Below the pieces are notes generated by a model, which made no database searches, was not told where the DNA came from, and saw only the letters and a program-made list of their open reading frames with translations. Shown here one piece after another: positions 31,151 to 42,402 of a stretch of 43,477 bases of DNA (the first letter of the stretch is position 1; the number at the start of each line of letters is the position of its first letter). A program made the position numbers and the translations under genes. Source of the DNA: Mesaphorura yosii (lineage: Eukaryota > Arthropoda > Collembola > Poduromorpha > Tullbergiidae); assembly GCA_009869945.1 (NCBI GenBank), contig WIXG01000523.1, positions 1 through 43,477 of the forward strand. Reading direction: 5' to 3'.

Positions 31151-34100
31151 TCATTTCTGCCGCATGATATCAAACAAAATCGTGTTCATCTCCTCCGCGG
31201 TTGGCCGCACAGCCGGTTCCGGGTCGATTGCTCGCTTCAGCAGGTTCCGCACGGTGCTGTCGGCAATTCCTCTCAGGATCACCTTCACTCCGCTGTAGTC
31301 ATTCATGATTTTGCACTGATACAGCGCTTTTTCGTTGGGAAAAATCTCCTTTTCCGTGAACAGCTCAATGAAAACGGCCCCCAGCGCCCAGATGTCGGAT
31401 TTGAACGTGGGGCGGAGGTACCGGCGCTCGACGGGGTCCTTCTGGAAACACTCTGGCGCAATGTACGGGAGTGTCCCGCCAAAAGCGTCGGTGTACTTCT
31501 GCGAATAAGTGCGCAAGTCAATTTTTCCGAGATAGCGCGTGATCCCAAAGTCACAGATCAGAACGTTGCCGGTTTTCTTCTCAATCTGCAATTTACATCA
31601 AAGATCAAGGTCAATCACTTCAATTTCAAGTCATTCACTCGAGATTTAGTGGAATTCTTACCATAATATTCTCGGGTTTGATGTCGTTGTGCAAAAATCC
31701 CTTTTCGTGCAGGTACGAAATTGCGTTTGTGGCCTGGACGGAGATTTTGAGCTTAAAACTGTAGGCAACCTGTAAGAAAGCGCAGAATCGTCAATCGTCA
31801 CTGCCGAAAGTCTGTGCCATTAATTAATTAATTAATGTCACCCCGCCTCCTGAAACTATACAGGTGGCAGGTGGTCATTCGGATTTTTACCTTTTCCCTA
31901 TTTCCATTCCGATCCCGGCCGAAAAGTATCGAGTGGAGGTCCATTCCGTCGACGAGCTGCATAACCATCCACAAATCTTGCTCGTAGCTGATTCCGTAGA
32001 GAGTGACAATGTTTGGATGCTTCAAAGAACTGCAAAAGCAAATTAAACCTGATTAATGCAAAGGCCTCAACGAAGGCTTCCCACGTGCATCAAACTTACT
32101 ATTGGATCCGTGCCTCCTTCAGTATATCATCGTAGTCAATGTCGGACGTCACAATGGGTCGTATTTGCTTAATCGCGCAGTCCGTTCCTCGCCAGGAGCC
32201 CGAAGTAACACATCCAAACCCGCCTTCGCCGAGCTTCCTCTTCATTTCCAGGTCACGGCGCGCAATTATCTGCAGACCGTCGCTGAGTGAAGACGAAGAA
32301 CCCACAGACAAGATGGAGGCGAGGCTCCCACTTCGTTTATCCTTGCCCACTCCAACGCCAGCCCCTGATGACGAATTGCTGAAGCGGACGACGTCTTGCA
32401 GTTCTGACGTGCTTCCGTACCCGTGATCCTGTGAGATTTGAGTCGTGCGTGGAGAGGGCGAACCGCCCCGACCAGGAGAATGTCCTTCGGCGACGGCAGC
32501 GCGGGCGCCTTTCGGAGTTAACCCCCCGCCGTTCTGCTCAAACTCCAGCTGCTTCTGCACCACCTTCGGGTTCAAATAAAACGCCCCGAGCGCCGCTGCG
32601 AACTGGACCTTGGCCACGGGGCTGTCGGGGCTCGTATCCGAAGGATTCACGTCGATGTCGACCACCGTGCCCGTCTTCCCCAGCAGAGCATCCATCTTAT
32701 TGACCCAATTCCCGTACTCGGCCGTCTGCAGCGAGCGCACGATGTTCTTCTGCGAGAGGACACGGACTCGGTCGCCGACCTGAAGCGGTTTGTCGTCCGA
32801 GTCGCGTGGCGGAGGAACGACGCGCAGTGCCCGTGGATTGATGTAGTACGGCTCTTCGGTGTCGTCGAGAAGCACGAGAGCGTCGCAGTACTGAAGAAAA
32901 AGACGGAGTTTCCGGATTTTGACCAGCTTGCCAAGCATGTCTCTGTGTCGCCCGGTGTCCGTGTCGAAATCGGCGTCTACGCCGATTTCTTCTTGCAGCC
33001 GCTTGAATTCTGACTGATTCTTCGTGACGCGGGCGAATGAACCTTTCCGAAGGACATCGCCGTTGATGTCTTTGGCTTCGATGTCGGCTACACAAAGGAG
33101 GAAGATTTTAAATTTAAGGTGGGGTTTTTTCATTTATGGAGTCACAATTTTATGAAACTTACATGCTGAACTGCTCGTCAACGCCCTCGCATTGAAGCAG
33201 TGCTTTTTCCCGTTTGGAAAATGAACAAAAACGTCCCCCGCCGCATCAATCTTCCTGATTTTCCCTATTTTCCCACAAAACTCCCGCATTTCTTCCTGCC
33301 ATCCGCCATGCCCCTTCGCCAGCGCCCGCACTTCGTCTGCGTCGGGAAGCACCTGCACGAAGTAGCCGACCGCCACCGTCTGCCCGTCGTTCAGCTTCGC
33401 CTTCGGCCCAGTCTCCACAAACTTCACGCAGCGGGCGCTCAGATGCCCAGCGTACGGCGAGTCCAGGACTTCAATGTACATGTCGCCTTCTGCGTCGATG
33501 TCCTGCACAAAGGCCCGCAAATCAGCCACGCCTTCGATAAACTCCTTCTCGGACGCGATTCGAGGGTTGTGGCGGCGGACCGTCGCTTCATCTGCGATCT
33601 GGACGATGTTGCCAATGTGAAGGAGCCTTCCGTTCATGTCGCGCGCCGTTTTCTTCGCCAGACTGACGCCCGTCGTGGAAATTGTGACCTGCTGACCTGG
33701 CGAAGCGGGCGTGAGAGTGTTCTGGTCGTCTGCAGAATCGTCGTCGTCGTTTTCGTTTTCGTCCTCGACGCTTCCGGCATTTGGCGGCGAGTAGAGTCCA
33801 GGTGCAGGCCAAAGTAAGGCCGATCGAGACGGAGGAGGCGGCGGTGGCGAACGAGGAGAATTAAAATCGGCCACCTTTGGCTTCTGCTGCTGTCTGGCTC
33901 CCACGCCGAAGCCTCCGCCTGCTTCTCGTTTTGAATCCAATTCTTGCAAGTGTCTCGCCAGCAACTTCAGCTCAGAATTCTGCTCCAGGAGGCTCATGAA
34001 CCCCTGCTTGGAATCTCCATCCATTTCGTTAAAAATCACATCGACGAGGTCGTCTCGGTCGTAGATGAACGCCAGCTTGATTGCCATCGCCAGGTCGATT

Positions 34101-34800
34101 GGGGCGTAGACACGAATTCGGTTGTTTGCGACGAGCGCCTGGACGATGGAGCGAAGCCCCTTTGCAATGGCGACTGAAAGTGGAGATGCCCCAACCGTAT
34201 TCACTCGCCCGATTTGGCATCGCCTGTCTTCGACGAGCATGTTAACTGTCTGTAGGCAGGCTTCCAGTTCGTCGCCTGAACTCCCGCACGCTTTGAGCAC
34301 CAGAAGCAAAGGCGTGTCACCGTCGCGTGTGAGCGCATTGACCTCGATTTCGGTTGATCGGAGCATCGAGTTGAGGATGTCCGTCTTCTTGAGCATGGCG
34401 GCTAAATGAATCGGAGTTATTTTGGAGGCCGAGTCGAGAACTTCATTGATCCCAATTTTTCCACCCGTCAGAATTTTGATAACGGGGACCAGCTCACCCT
34501 TTTTCACACTCGTCACGAATACTTTGTGCTTTTTCAGCAGTGGAGCCAGCACTTCGTCCACGTTGAGCGTCGACGCACGCTGGAATTTGTTGGCTAGGTC
34601 GGCTCGTTCGTTGCTGGTCGTCGATCGCTGGATTGTGGTGCGAACTTGCTGAATAATTTCTGGAAAGGGCAAAACTACGAGTCAGCCGCACCCAGACGGC
34701 CATACCACTAATTAAGTATTAATTAATGCTTACCTGTACGTTCGGTCTTGCCGATTCCTTTACTTTGTTTCGACCCCATCCTTTTGATTTTGCCAAACAT
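31151..34800 (-). CDS. Ankyrin, mind-bomb-type repeat and protein kinase fusion (1077 aa)
   Basis: Six exons (34800-34734, 34659-33163, 33087-32100, 32029-31891, 31769-31662, 31585-31151), all in phase. The N-terminal third has ankyrin-like repeats (KITPIHLAAMLKK; DGDTPLLLVLKA; VGASPLSVAIAKG). The middle has SH3-like repeats of the mind bomb type (ALAKGHGGWQEEMREFCGKI; VGDRVRVLSQKN with NWVNKMDALLGKTGTVVDI). The kinase domain, about 801-1070, has GEGGFGCV, AIKQI, KEARIQ, LHNDIKPENI, CDFG, APE and an end-of-lobe Arg. HRD is replaced by HND, so the RD Arg is missing while the catalytic Asp, the Lys and DFG remain. The nearest analogue is plant KEEP ON GOING, which combines kinase, ankyrin and HERC2-like repeats in another order. 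Residues from Met8 (MGSKQSKGIGK) look like an N-myristoylation signal. Substrate unknown. Confidence 0.85.
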
Positions 34801-37151
34801 ACTTCACACTACTAAACTAACCACGTCACACGAAGCACGATACAAAACTAAGTTAAATCACAAATCGCAGTCAGTCAGTAGAATTTCAAGTGCTCGCTAA
34901 CCTACATTTGCGTTTACCGTCAAAATTTACGATGAAGTTTACAAGGTAAAGGATAAAGAGAAGATAAATTGGCTTGGCCTGAACCTGTACCTACTTTAAA
35001 AACGGTTAGACTAGCACAACTAGGGGTTATGTTTTATCTCTACTTGATTGCCTACGCTGTGCTGCAGCTCGAGCGTCCAATTCCGAATACTTTGACGTTG
35101 ACGCTAACGCTGAGCCTTAAACTCGGAAGCCTTGTGCTAATATTCACTGGAAAACAGCTAACTACCTTGCAATGTAATCTATGTGACTAATAGCTGATAA
35201 TAAAAGCAGGAATTTACTTCCACTCGGATATCTCGGGCGCAAAATTCACACAGATTAATTAGTAAATTAGCGTTGAATTTAGCCTGACGTGAAGTCCGCC
35301 TGGCCCGGAGGCGAAATAGGACCAGAACCCAGAACTATTTCAAGCTGGACTGTGGACTCTGAATCCACACAAAAGTGAGAAACTTTAGCTAATTCAGAGA
35401 AGCGTGATTTGAAAGTTGAACCAGCAATTCTGCGTAGATTGCAGTAAGCACTTATTTTTTACTAATGAACTTGTCCACGAGCCCCAGAGTTCCAAAACCG
35501 TGCAAAACCGTACTGACTGAGTGCAAACACTTGCAAATTGGCTATTAGTAAATCGGCAAAATAAGGGATTAAGTGACAAACAACTTCACTTTCATCAGTA
35601 CAACTCCAGCGTGACATTGAACACTCTGCTTGCTAATCAATCAGCAGGCGTCGGAATCCAGATAAGATTATTGATTCTGTCGATGCTTTCGAGTCAGTTT
35701 ATGGCAGGAAACAGGCTCGGTGCTCCATCATTCAACGTAGCGCTGGCTCTGGTGTTATCATCGCATCGAACAGTTAACAGAACCATCATCATCGTCGTCA
35801 ATTTACAATTACTGGATTTACAATTTACTACGAATGACAACTAAGCCAAAAGCTGCCAATTCTGAATGGCAATGCTGAGTCATTTACAGGAAAGCTTCGA
35901 GATAAGCTGCCACAGGTCGAATGGACCTCTGATCATTTTGTGTGGTGTGCTGGACCATAATTAATTTAATTTAAATAATTTGGGATTAAGATAAGCGTAC
36001 AACCGAGAATCGAGAGGCAGAATTGCATTAGCTTCGACCAGGCGCAAGGAACACGAGGCAGAACGGCTAGCTAAGTGTTAAATTGACTTTTGACTACTGA
36101 ATGTTCTAAATTCCACTCATTGCACTCATTCTGCCATTATCAAATTCCTCTGAAGCACGTGAACTGCTGAAGAATCTAAGCAATGAGAGGGCAAGTGCTT
36201 AACGATGGGACGGAGCGGAATGGTGATGAATCACGGCACAGGAAAGGATTTGATGACTGCAGCCAAAGTCAGCATGCACGGAAACTGACCCATACTAGGA
36301 AAATCATGACGTAGGCTATAAATTAATCAGGTTAATGATTTCCCAGGCTCAAATTAGTAAGTTAAAGGTTAACGTGTCTGTCGTCTCATTTCTTTATGAG
36401 TACATTTGGACGGATGGTGGAAGTAATCGAGCTGGGAAATTGCAATGTAGTAATGGAGAATCTCTGACGTACAAAACCATTGGGAACAAGGAATTAACTC
36501 CACGGCATTATTCAGCATTCAGAAGTATGCGTGCACGTGAATACGCCTGGTGGTCGAAGAAAGATTCAATAGAGAAATTGTACTACATCTCTGCGTTACT
36601 AGCACCGTCAATTGAGGCAGGTTTGTGATTGAGATTTGAGGTTGAACTGTGTCTGACGTTGTCATTATTCCCTATTAGCTAACCTAACCTAACCTAAAGC
36701 TAAGTCTCGGTCGAAACCAGAATGATCAGCCTTGTCTCTTCCTCTGCTGCCCAACACCACCCATCAGCCCGCGCAGTGTCGTGCTGGACCCGTGATCAGA
36801 ACCAAGTACGTCGACCTTGTCCACCGCTCTTGTCCCACAGCATACAGTTACGATGACGAAGGTGGCCTCCACACTTGCACAAATAAGTCCAGCTTTGTGG
36901 TTTCGTTCTGTTAAACATTTGCTCTGACTTTGTTAAATATTCAATCAATTTAAATGTAAATGTCCTGACATGTCTGCAGTTTGAAAAAGTGTCAATATTT
37001 GTTTGTCGTGTTTCGGGATTTAAATTCCAGCAAAAAAGCATTCTTCCCGAATTTGGAGTCCCAGCGGGTCTTCTGAATGCAATATGAGCGAAGTAGACAA
37101 GACAAGACTTCCGCACATTTATTTCAAGTTTCGTTCTGGTACACGAATAAA
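34801..37151. other. Long intergenic region upstream of the channel gene
   Basis: Large gap for this window. Unsupported open frames at 35521-35844 (no ATG start) and 36335-36628 (97 codons, no domain) are not called as genes. A short TTAGG-type tract lies at 36680-36697. The region may hold regulatory sequence for the flanking genes. Confidence 0.5.
36680..36697. repeat. Short (CCTAA)3 tract
   Basis: Three CCTAA units, the complement of the arthropod telomere unit TTAGG. Too short to be more than an interstitial fragment or chance. Confidence 0.5.
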
Positions 37152-38477
37152 ATGCATCTGAACTTGGTGACCACGATTGCCCAGCTTACATGGATGTGGC
37201 TGGCGCTCCTGCCCTTGATCTCCACCCAGGCACAGGTCAACTTCACAAACGAAGAAGTGACATCCATCCTGAACTCAATCACACAGGGCGATCGATACGA
37301 CCGCCGAATTCGTCCCGGCTACGGCGGCCCCCCGACGGTGGTCAACGTGACGATATACGTCCTCAGCATCTCTTCTGTGTCTGAAATAAACATGGACTTC
37401 ACAATGGATTTCTACATGCAGCAATCTTGGGAGGATGCCCGTGTCCGATTTGACCACTGGAAGATAAAGCAGGTCAAAGCAGGATCGGAGTACCTTCGCC
37501 AACGGCTCTGGCTCCCAGAAACTTTCTTCGCCAATGGAAAAGAAGGTAAATTCCATAAGGCGACGATCACGAACGAGTTCGTCCGAATTGATGCTAATGG
37601 GACTGTGTACTGGTCAGTTCGTCTCACAGTCACTTCACACTGTCGAATGGATCTTCACATGTACCCGTTCGACACACAAGTCTGTACATTGGAAGCGGAG
37701 AATTATAATTACAAGGTGTGGGAACTGGTATACTCCTGGGGGAAGATACCTCACCAACTGGATCCGATTCACTTTCATAACGTGTCACTTCCCCAGCACA
37801 ACATCCTTGGCTATCGCACATCAACAGCTGGCCATGAGACCAATGGCGGATTTGGGTCCGTGTCGTGTTCGATCGTGTTGTCAAGGTCAACTGTCTACTT
37901 TCTAATTCGTATTTACATCCCTTGTGCCCTCATCGTAATAATTTCATGGCTGCCGCTCTGGATCGATAGAAGTGCGCGCCTTGAGAGAGTTGCCATTGGG
38001 ATTTCGACAGTTCTGGCTCTCTCAACCTTCATTTCATCGATCAATGTCGACCTCCCAAAAATCTCATACTTGACAGCCATCGACGTCTATCTCTTCGCAT
38101 GCTTCGTGATGGTTTTTGGGGCCGTCGTCGAAAGTTCAACCAGCGGAGCGGGTGAGCGCTTACGGCTAAATAAGATCCTATGCGCCTATGCAGCTCGCGC
38201 GAACGAGGTTGACACCACTACCTGGGGTTGGACGCGCGGCCGCTCACCGCCAAGAATTCTACGCTCCCCGAATGTCACACGAGCCGAACATATTTCAGTG
38301 GACATGCGAAGAATTGAAAAAGGTTTGGACAAGGCGACGTGTCAGACAAAGAAGGCAAGGTCGTTGTCCAAATTCATATTCCCCGCATGCTTCATTGGAT
38401 TCAACCTTGTGTACTTGGTTACGTATCTCTCACTCACGATCATTCATGCAGTAGAGTACATTCCTATTAAAAAATAG
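37152..38477 (+). CDS. Intronless Cys-loop receptor with Glu at -1' (441 aa)
   Basis: Single exon. Signal peptide (LTWMWLALLPLISTQAQ), then an extracellular domain with WLPETFFANGKEGKFH, the Cys loop CRMDLHMYPFDTQVC (13 residues between Cys) and WELVYSW. Four membrane segments follow: RIYIPCALIVIISWLPLW (M1), RVAIGISTVLALSTF (M2), TAIDVYLFACFVMVFGAVV (M3) and FPACFIGFNLVYLVTYLSL (M4), with a short basic M3-M4 loop. The extracellular domain and M3 follow the GABA/glycine/GluCl anion-receptor group. The residues before M2 aligning with Pro-Ala-Arg are Leu277-Glu278-Arg279, so -1' is Glu, as in cation channels. The start is the ATG giving a clean signal peptide; an in-frame ATG lies at 37077. 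Lack of introns in a gene-dense, intron-bearing region suggests a retrocopy. Confidence 0.9.
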   Translation: MHLNLVTTIAQLTWMWLALLPLISTQAQVNFTNEEVTSILNSITQGDRYDRRIRPGYGGPPTVVNVTIYVLSISSVSEINMDFTMDFYMQQSWEDARVRFDHWKIKQVKAGSEYLRQRLWLPETFFANGKEGKFHKATITNEFVRIDANGTVYWSVRLTVTSHCRMDLHMYPFDTQVCTLEAENYNYKVWELVYSWGKIPHQLDPIHFHNVSLPQHNILGYRTSTAGHETNGGFGSVSCSIVLSRSTVYFLIRIYIPCALIVIISWLPLWIDRSARLERVAIGISTVLALSTFISSINVDLPKISYLTAIDVYLFACFVMVFGAVVESSTSGAGERLRLNKILCAYAARANEVDTTTWGWTRGRSPPRILRSPNVTRAEHISVDMRRIEKGLDKATCQTKKARSLSKFIFPACFIGFNLVYLVTYLSLTIIHAVEYIPIKK

Positions 38478-38928
38478 AGATATTTGACATTAGTAATTGT
38501 TGGGTTCGCCTTGGAGTGTTGAGGACTTGCAAAAACTGGACGGTGTTGGACACGTGACCACAAATAGTGAAGAAACTAAATTCTTACGCGACAACAATAG
38601 ATAAAACTTATTCATACATGTGAGAAACATTTTTTATACACCTTAATAAACTTAATGCATAAATAAGCTACATAGAAAAAAGACCGGTATGAATTTCATT
38701 CTCAACTCATACATGTGAGAAACCTTTGTCGCTCTCAAATTCTAGCTTAGGTAATTATGGACCTTTCTACTACTCAAGGCGAAAACCTTATATTTAATAG
38801 GATATAATTGTACTAGATTAATTTTGCTAGAAATCGCTTACTGTGAACCAACAACCAATATGGCAGCTCCTCAACAAATTCAGAACTCGCTAAGCTCCTG
38901 ACCCTGACTTCAAGTAGAAGACACGAAA
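38478..38928. other. 3' flank of the channel gene
   Basis: AT-rich. Holds two copies of tcatacatgtgagaaac (38612-38628 and 38707-38723). A 13-codon upstream ORF (38860-38901) precedes the micropeptide. Confidence 0.45.
38612..38723 (+). repeat. Direct repeat pair, 17 bp
   Basis: tcatacatgtgagaaac occurs at 38612-38628 and again at 38707-38723. No coding role; probably the remnant of a local duplication. Confidence 0.65.
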
Positions 38929-39042
38929 ATGTTCTCAACCAAAGCAACACTTCAACCCATTTTGGCATTGGCGATCATGTCAACTTACGCATTCGTCGCA
39001 AATGCTGACGACGCAGCACCGCCTGAAGGTGGCGACGATTAA
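38929..39042 (+). CDS. Small secreted acidic peptide (37 aa)
   Basis: MFSTKATLQP then a hydrophobic LALAIMSTYAFVANA core make a near-complete signal peptide. The predicted mature end is very short and acidic (DDAAPPEGGDD). Single exon, with an ATG in AAAATG context. No family is recognised. It could encode a tiny secreted peptide, or be the first exon of a longer gene whose later exons I cannot find. Confidence 0.5.
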   Translation: MFSTKATLQPILALAIMSTYAFVANADDAAPPEGGDD

Positions 39043-39413
39043 CTGAAACTCAACCCAGAGTCCGACTTTGCATTCATTCGAACAAACGGTTCAGACGCAA
39101 CGCGATCCTCTCCTCCTCTTCCTTTTAGTTTCTTTTCATGCAGTTTTCCGTTTTCAAAATTACCTTTCCTTTGAATTATTTTAATTTAAGTCCGAATTAA
39201 AATTTGTAAAACTTTAAGAAACGTGTGGAAACAAGAATCTTTTTCAACGGCATTCATGAGCTGCCAACGCTGCCGCTTTCTCGTTTACCTCCCGAATTTG
39301 TTCAAATCTCTTATCTTTGGCAACACGTGCGTGAAAAACTTTATAGTCTCCGCGTATTCGCGGATTCTATGGCGCTTGTTATTTAGTTAGCCACAACTGT
39401 TGTAAGGCGCAGG

Positions 39414-39420
39414 TATAAAA
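39414..39420 (+). promoter_or_regulatory. Orphan TATA-like box
   Basis: TATAAAA with no gene following on the plus strand within about 500 bases. Could drive a non-coding RNA or be chance. Confidence 0.25.
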
Positions 39421-39886
39421 ATTGACATTGAAACGGTCGAGAATAAATAAAACCACAGCAAGTGTGGATTTTGTGGGGAAGAAGAGGTTAAGTTCTAGCC
39501 AAGAGATCAAGTTTTATTTTTGTATTGCTTGTTATATTTATATGTTTTAGCATCCTGCAACCGTCCTTTGAAGTGAGTCGCGAATATTACGCCAATATTT
39601 ATGATACAAGCAAATCGGAATACAGAAAATAAACCATAGAATATGAATGAATGAGTCATGAACATCGAAAACCATCTCTTTAAATAAATAGAGATTCAGG
39701 TTAGCGATTGACTAAGCTTGATTTGTAATATTGCAATAATTCATGCTGACTAAACACTGAAGCAAAAGTTAAGTACTCGACTTAGACTTTGTCTTCTAGA
39801 TGCAAGGATTCCCGCTTTTTTTATTGCCTTTCTTTAGAAGAGAATTACATTAGAAGGAAAACGTTGGAACGAATTTCTTATTCGTT

Positions 39887-39892
39887 TTTATT
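39887..39892 (-). terminator. Poly(A) signal directly after the SLC22 stop
   Basis: AATAAA on the minus strand immediately follows the TGA stop at 39893-39895, implying a 3' UTR of only about 20-30 bases if used. Confidence 0.5.
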
Positions 39893-41801
39893 TCAAGCAA
39901 GTCCTTCGCTTTTCTTCTCCTTCACTACAGGCTTCTTCTGGCTGAGCGCCTGCAAATCCATCGCGTGTACACTCGACCGTCGTCTGGCAACCACCGACTC
40001 AATGTTCCCCACCTTTTCAAACATCTCCTCGTCCTTCGTCTCCGGAAGTAGGAGGGCAACTCCACCCGCAATCATGGCCACCACACCGATGACCACCGAC
40101 GACATTTCTGTATAGCCAAACTTGGCACGGACAACGTACGGAGCTGCCATGGAGCCAATTCGCCCGAAAAGGACCGCCAGACCAAGTCCAGTAGAACGTG
40201 CTTCGGTCGGGTAAAGTTCGGCCCCAAGCAGGATGATGACCGCCGTTGTTCCCGAGACGAAAAGCTTCGCGACCATGGCGAGAGTAATCCGAAGTGCCGA
40301 AAGTTCTACAAAAAAAGAAATTCATCTTGCAAATTTTGTGCAGAGGGTGCCAGTGTAACTCACCAAGCGGCACGAATGCAATTGCAAAGTACGCAACCCC
40401 AGCGAAAAGAAGTGTAGACACCGTCGTAGGCTTCCGACCCCAAAAGGACACGAGTGGAATACAGCCCAAGTAACCCGGGACTTCCATGAGTCCCCCGAGG
40501 AACACGATGAGGAAAGGATCCGAGCTGAGTGATGGAGACCCGAATGAGACGCCGTAGTAACAGAACGCGGCCGCCATGTACAAAAACCAGATGAGGAAGG
40601 AGCGCTGACGAAGCTCGGGCGTCCGGACTAAATTCATGTATGAAGTTAAGAAACGCTTCAATCCATAAGCCCATGTTTGCTGTGTGGCGGTAGCCGCCGT
40701 TGCAGTCTGCGTTGGAGGCTGGCAAGTTTCTTCGAGTATCGCTTTCAACTGAGCCCGCTCCGGTGGAGGCTGTTTTCGGTTACGCGCTGCGATTCGCTGG
40801 AGTGTATCAAGCGCCTCTTTCTCGCGCCCGTTCTGTGCTAGCCAACGGGACGACTCGGGCAGGAAAACAAAGTAAAGGAGAAGAGGGAGTGAAGAGAGGG
40901 CGAATGCAAACGAGAGTTGAGACCAGTGGCGGATGAAGTACGCGTAGAGCGGCAGAAGCATGTAGAAGAGGGCAAACGAGACTTCGGTCATGATTCCTAG
41001 TCCCGCCCGCCACGAAGTGTCCGTGTACTCCATCAGAATCGTGAAACTGTTCTGATTCGCTCCTGCTGCTCCAACAGCGATTGCGAAACGGCAGAGGATG
41101 AAGAGCTCGTACGAGTTTGCGTATGCGGTCAAGAATCCAAAGACGACCATGAGCCCAAAGCAGAGCAACGAAGTACGTCGACGACCCAAAAATTTGTCTG
41201 ACACTGCACCGAGCACGAGGGAGCCGAAGAAGACGCCGGCCATGTACGTCGCGTGAATTGTGGCCACGAGATGCTTGCGTTCACAGACAAGATCGAACTC
41301 CGTGACGATTGTCGAGACGTACGTGGATCGGTCGTATTCCCAAAACACGCACGGTTTTGTTGTCGGAGTTATGGGCAGGCGGTGAACGGCAGCGCGGGCG
41401 TCCTCAAATCGTGGCGTCTTACGCACCATAGCAGCATAGTCCAGGTCGTAGTATTCGCATTCGGCTCCTTCTGGAATGGCAACGACCTTGATTTGCGCTG
41501 GACTCCAGTCCGTGGCGTTGGCAAGTTCGGGAATGTGGCACCAGTGCCCCGGTGTCGCGCCCAAGTAAATGTAACCAATGTTTTGGAACACGTACATTCC
41601 CCTCTGCGACAGGGCAACAAAGACAAGGAAAAGGTTACCATCGAGTTCAAGAAATGGTTGGAGCCGTTGACTGACCTGAAAAGCGACGATGAGGAGCAGA
41701 AGCCATTGATAAAGACCGTGACCTCCGATGAGTGGAAAGACGCGGTCAAAACCTTCAAAGTTCTGCTGTTTCTCCGAGTCGGCAGCGATTGTGCCCGTCA
41801 T
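39893..41801 (-). CDS. SLC22 organic cation/anion transporter (592 aa)
   Basis: Three exons (41801-41676, 41603-40364, 40305-39893). The first intron is 72 bases, a multiple of three with no stop, so unspliced RNA would add 24 residues in frame. Evidence for splicing is that GHGLYQWLLLLIVAFQ should run directly into the MYVFQNIGYIYLGATPGHWC region, as in the family. SLC22 features: a large first extracellular loop with Cys, STIVTEFDLVCERKHL, GSLVLGAVSDKFLGRRRTSL (the MFS motif A region), LPESSRWLAQNGREKEA after TM6, and ELYPTEARSTGLG near TM11. Twelve membrane helices are expected; the family moves organic cations, carnitine or anions across the plasma membrane. The substrate cannot be told. 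Confidence 0.9.
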
Positions 41802-42402
41802 TTTACCAACCTGCGTTTTCTGGTTTGAAAGTAGTATGTACGGTGGCTATGGTGAGAGTATTTCGGCATGGACCAGTGACAAGAGAGATGAGAGACGAGA
41901 AGACAAATGGACATTCTGATTATGTTAATGGCTTGCTTTAATTAAGTGATTGATTGAATGACCGTTTAACTGGACGAGGTCGCCTGTGTGACTCTCATCA
42001 ACTAAATTGACTCAATTGGCTTCTGTCTTGGTTTGCCTTTCCTTGCTGCTGGTCAGTTGACTTGACAAGGACAAACGCAAAAGACCAGGCTGCTCATGAA
42101 ATGCTAATTTTATTCATTCAGTCATACCAAGCACATATGAGAAATAGATTAGAAAACAAAAGGAAACAAATGCCAATTTAGGTTTAAAAAAATTCGAGAT
42201 CTGAATCAAAAATTTGAATTTAGAAGATATTTAATCTAATTTAATTTAATGCAATCATGAGATCAATAGTATAGCACATGATTCGATCAAAATATGCCAT
42301 GGCCTCCATCGATTCGACAGTGCAGAGCGAGCCGATGCCCACGCCCAGCGCAGGGAACGACTTTAGCTCGAAGAGAGTCTCCTTCCCCTTCTTTCTCCAC
42401 TT
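41802..42402. other. Intergenic between SLC22 and the membrane-protein fragment
   Basis: AT-rich, with the SLC22 promoter side and the 3' flank of the next feature. No gene is recognised. Confidence 0.5.

Larger units (their letters stand above)
39043..39892. other. Intergenic downstream of the small peptide
   Basis: AT-rich with a TATAAAA string at 39414-39420 followed by no open frame. A non-coding transcript is possible but unsupported. Confidence 0.45.

Noticed and set aside
33200..33817. 205-codon plus-strand open frame
   Set aside because: Antisense to the mind-bomb-type repeats of the kinase gene; no recognisable protein.
36335..36628. 97-codon plus-strand open frame
   Set aside because: It has an ATG but no recognisable features and lies in a repeat-poor, AT-rich gap. 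Insufficient support for a gene call.
36680..36697. CCTAA repeats as a telomere or telomere junction
   Set aside because: Only three units in the middle of gene-bearing sequence; not a telomere.
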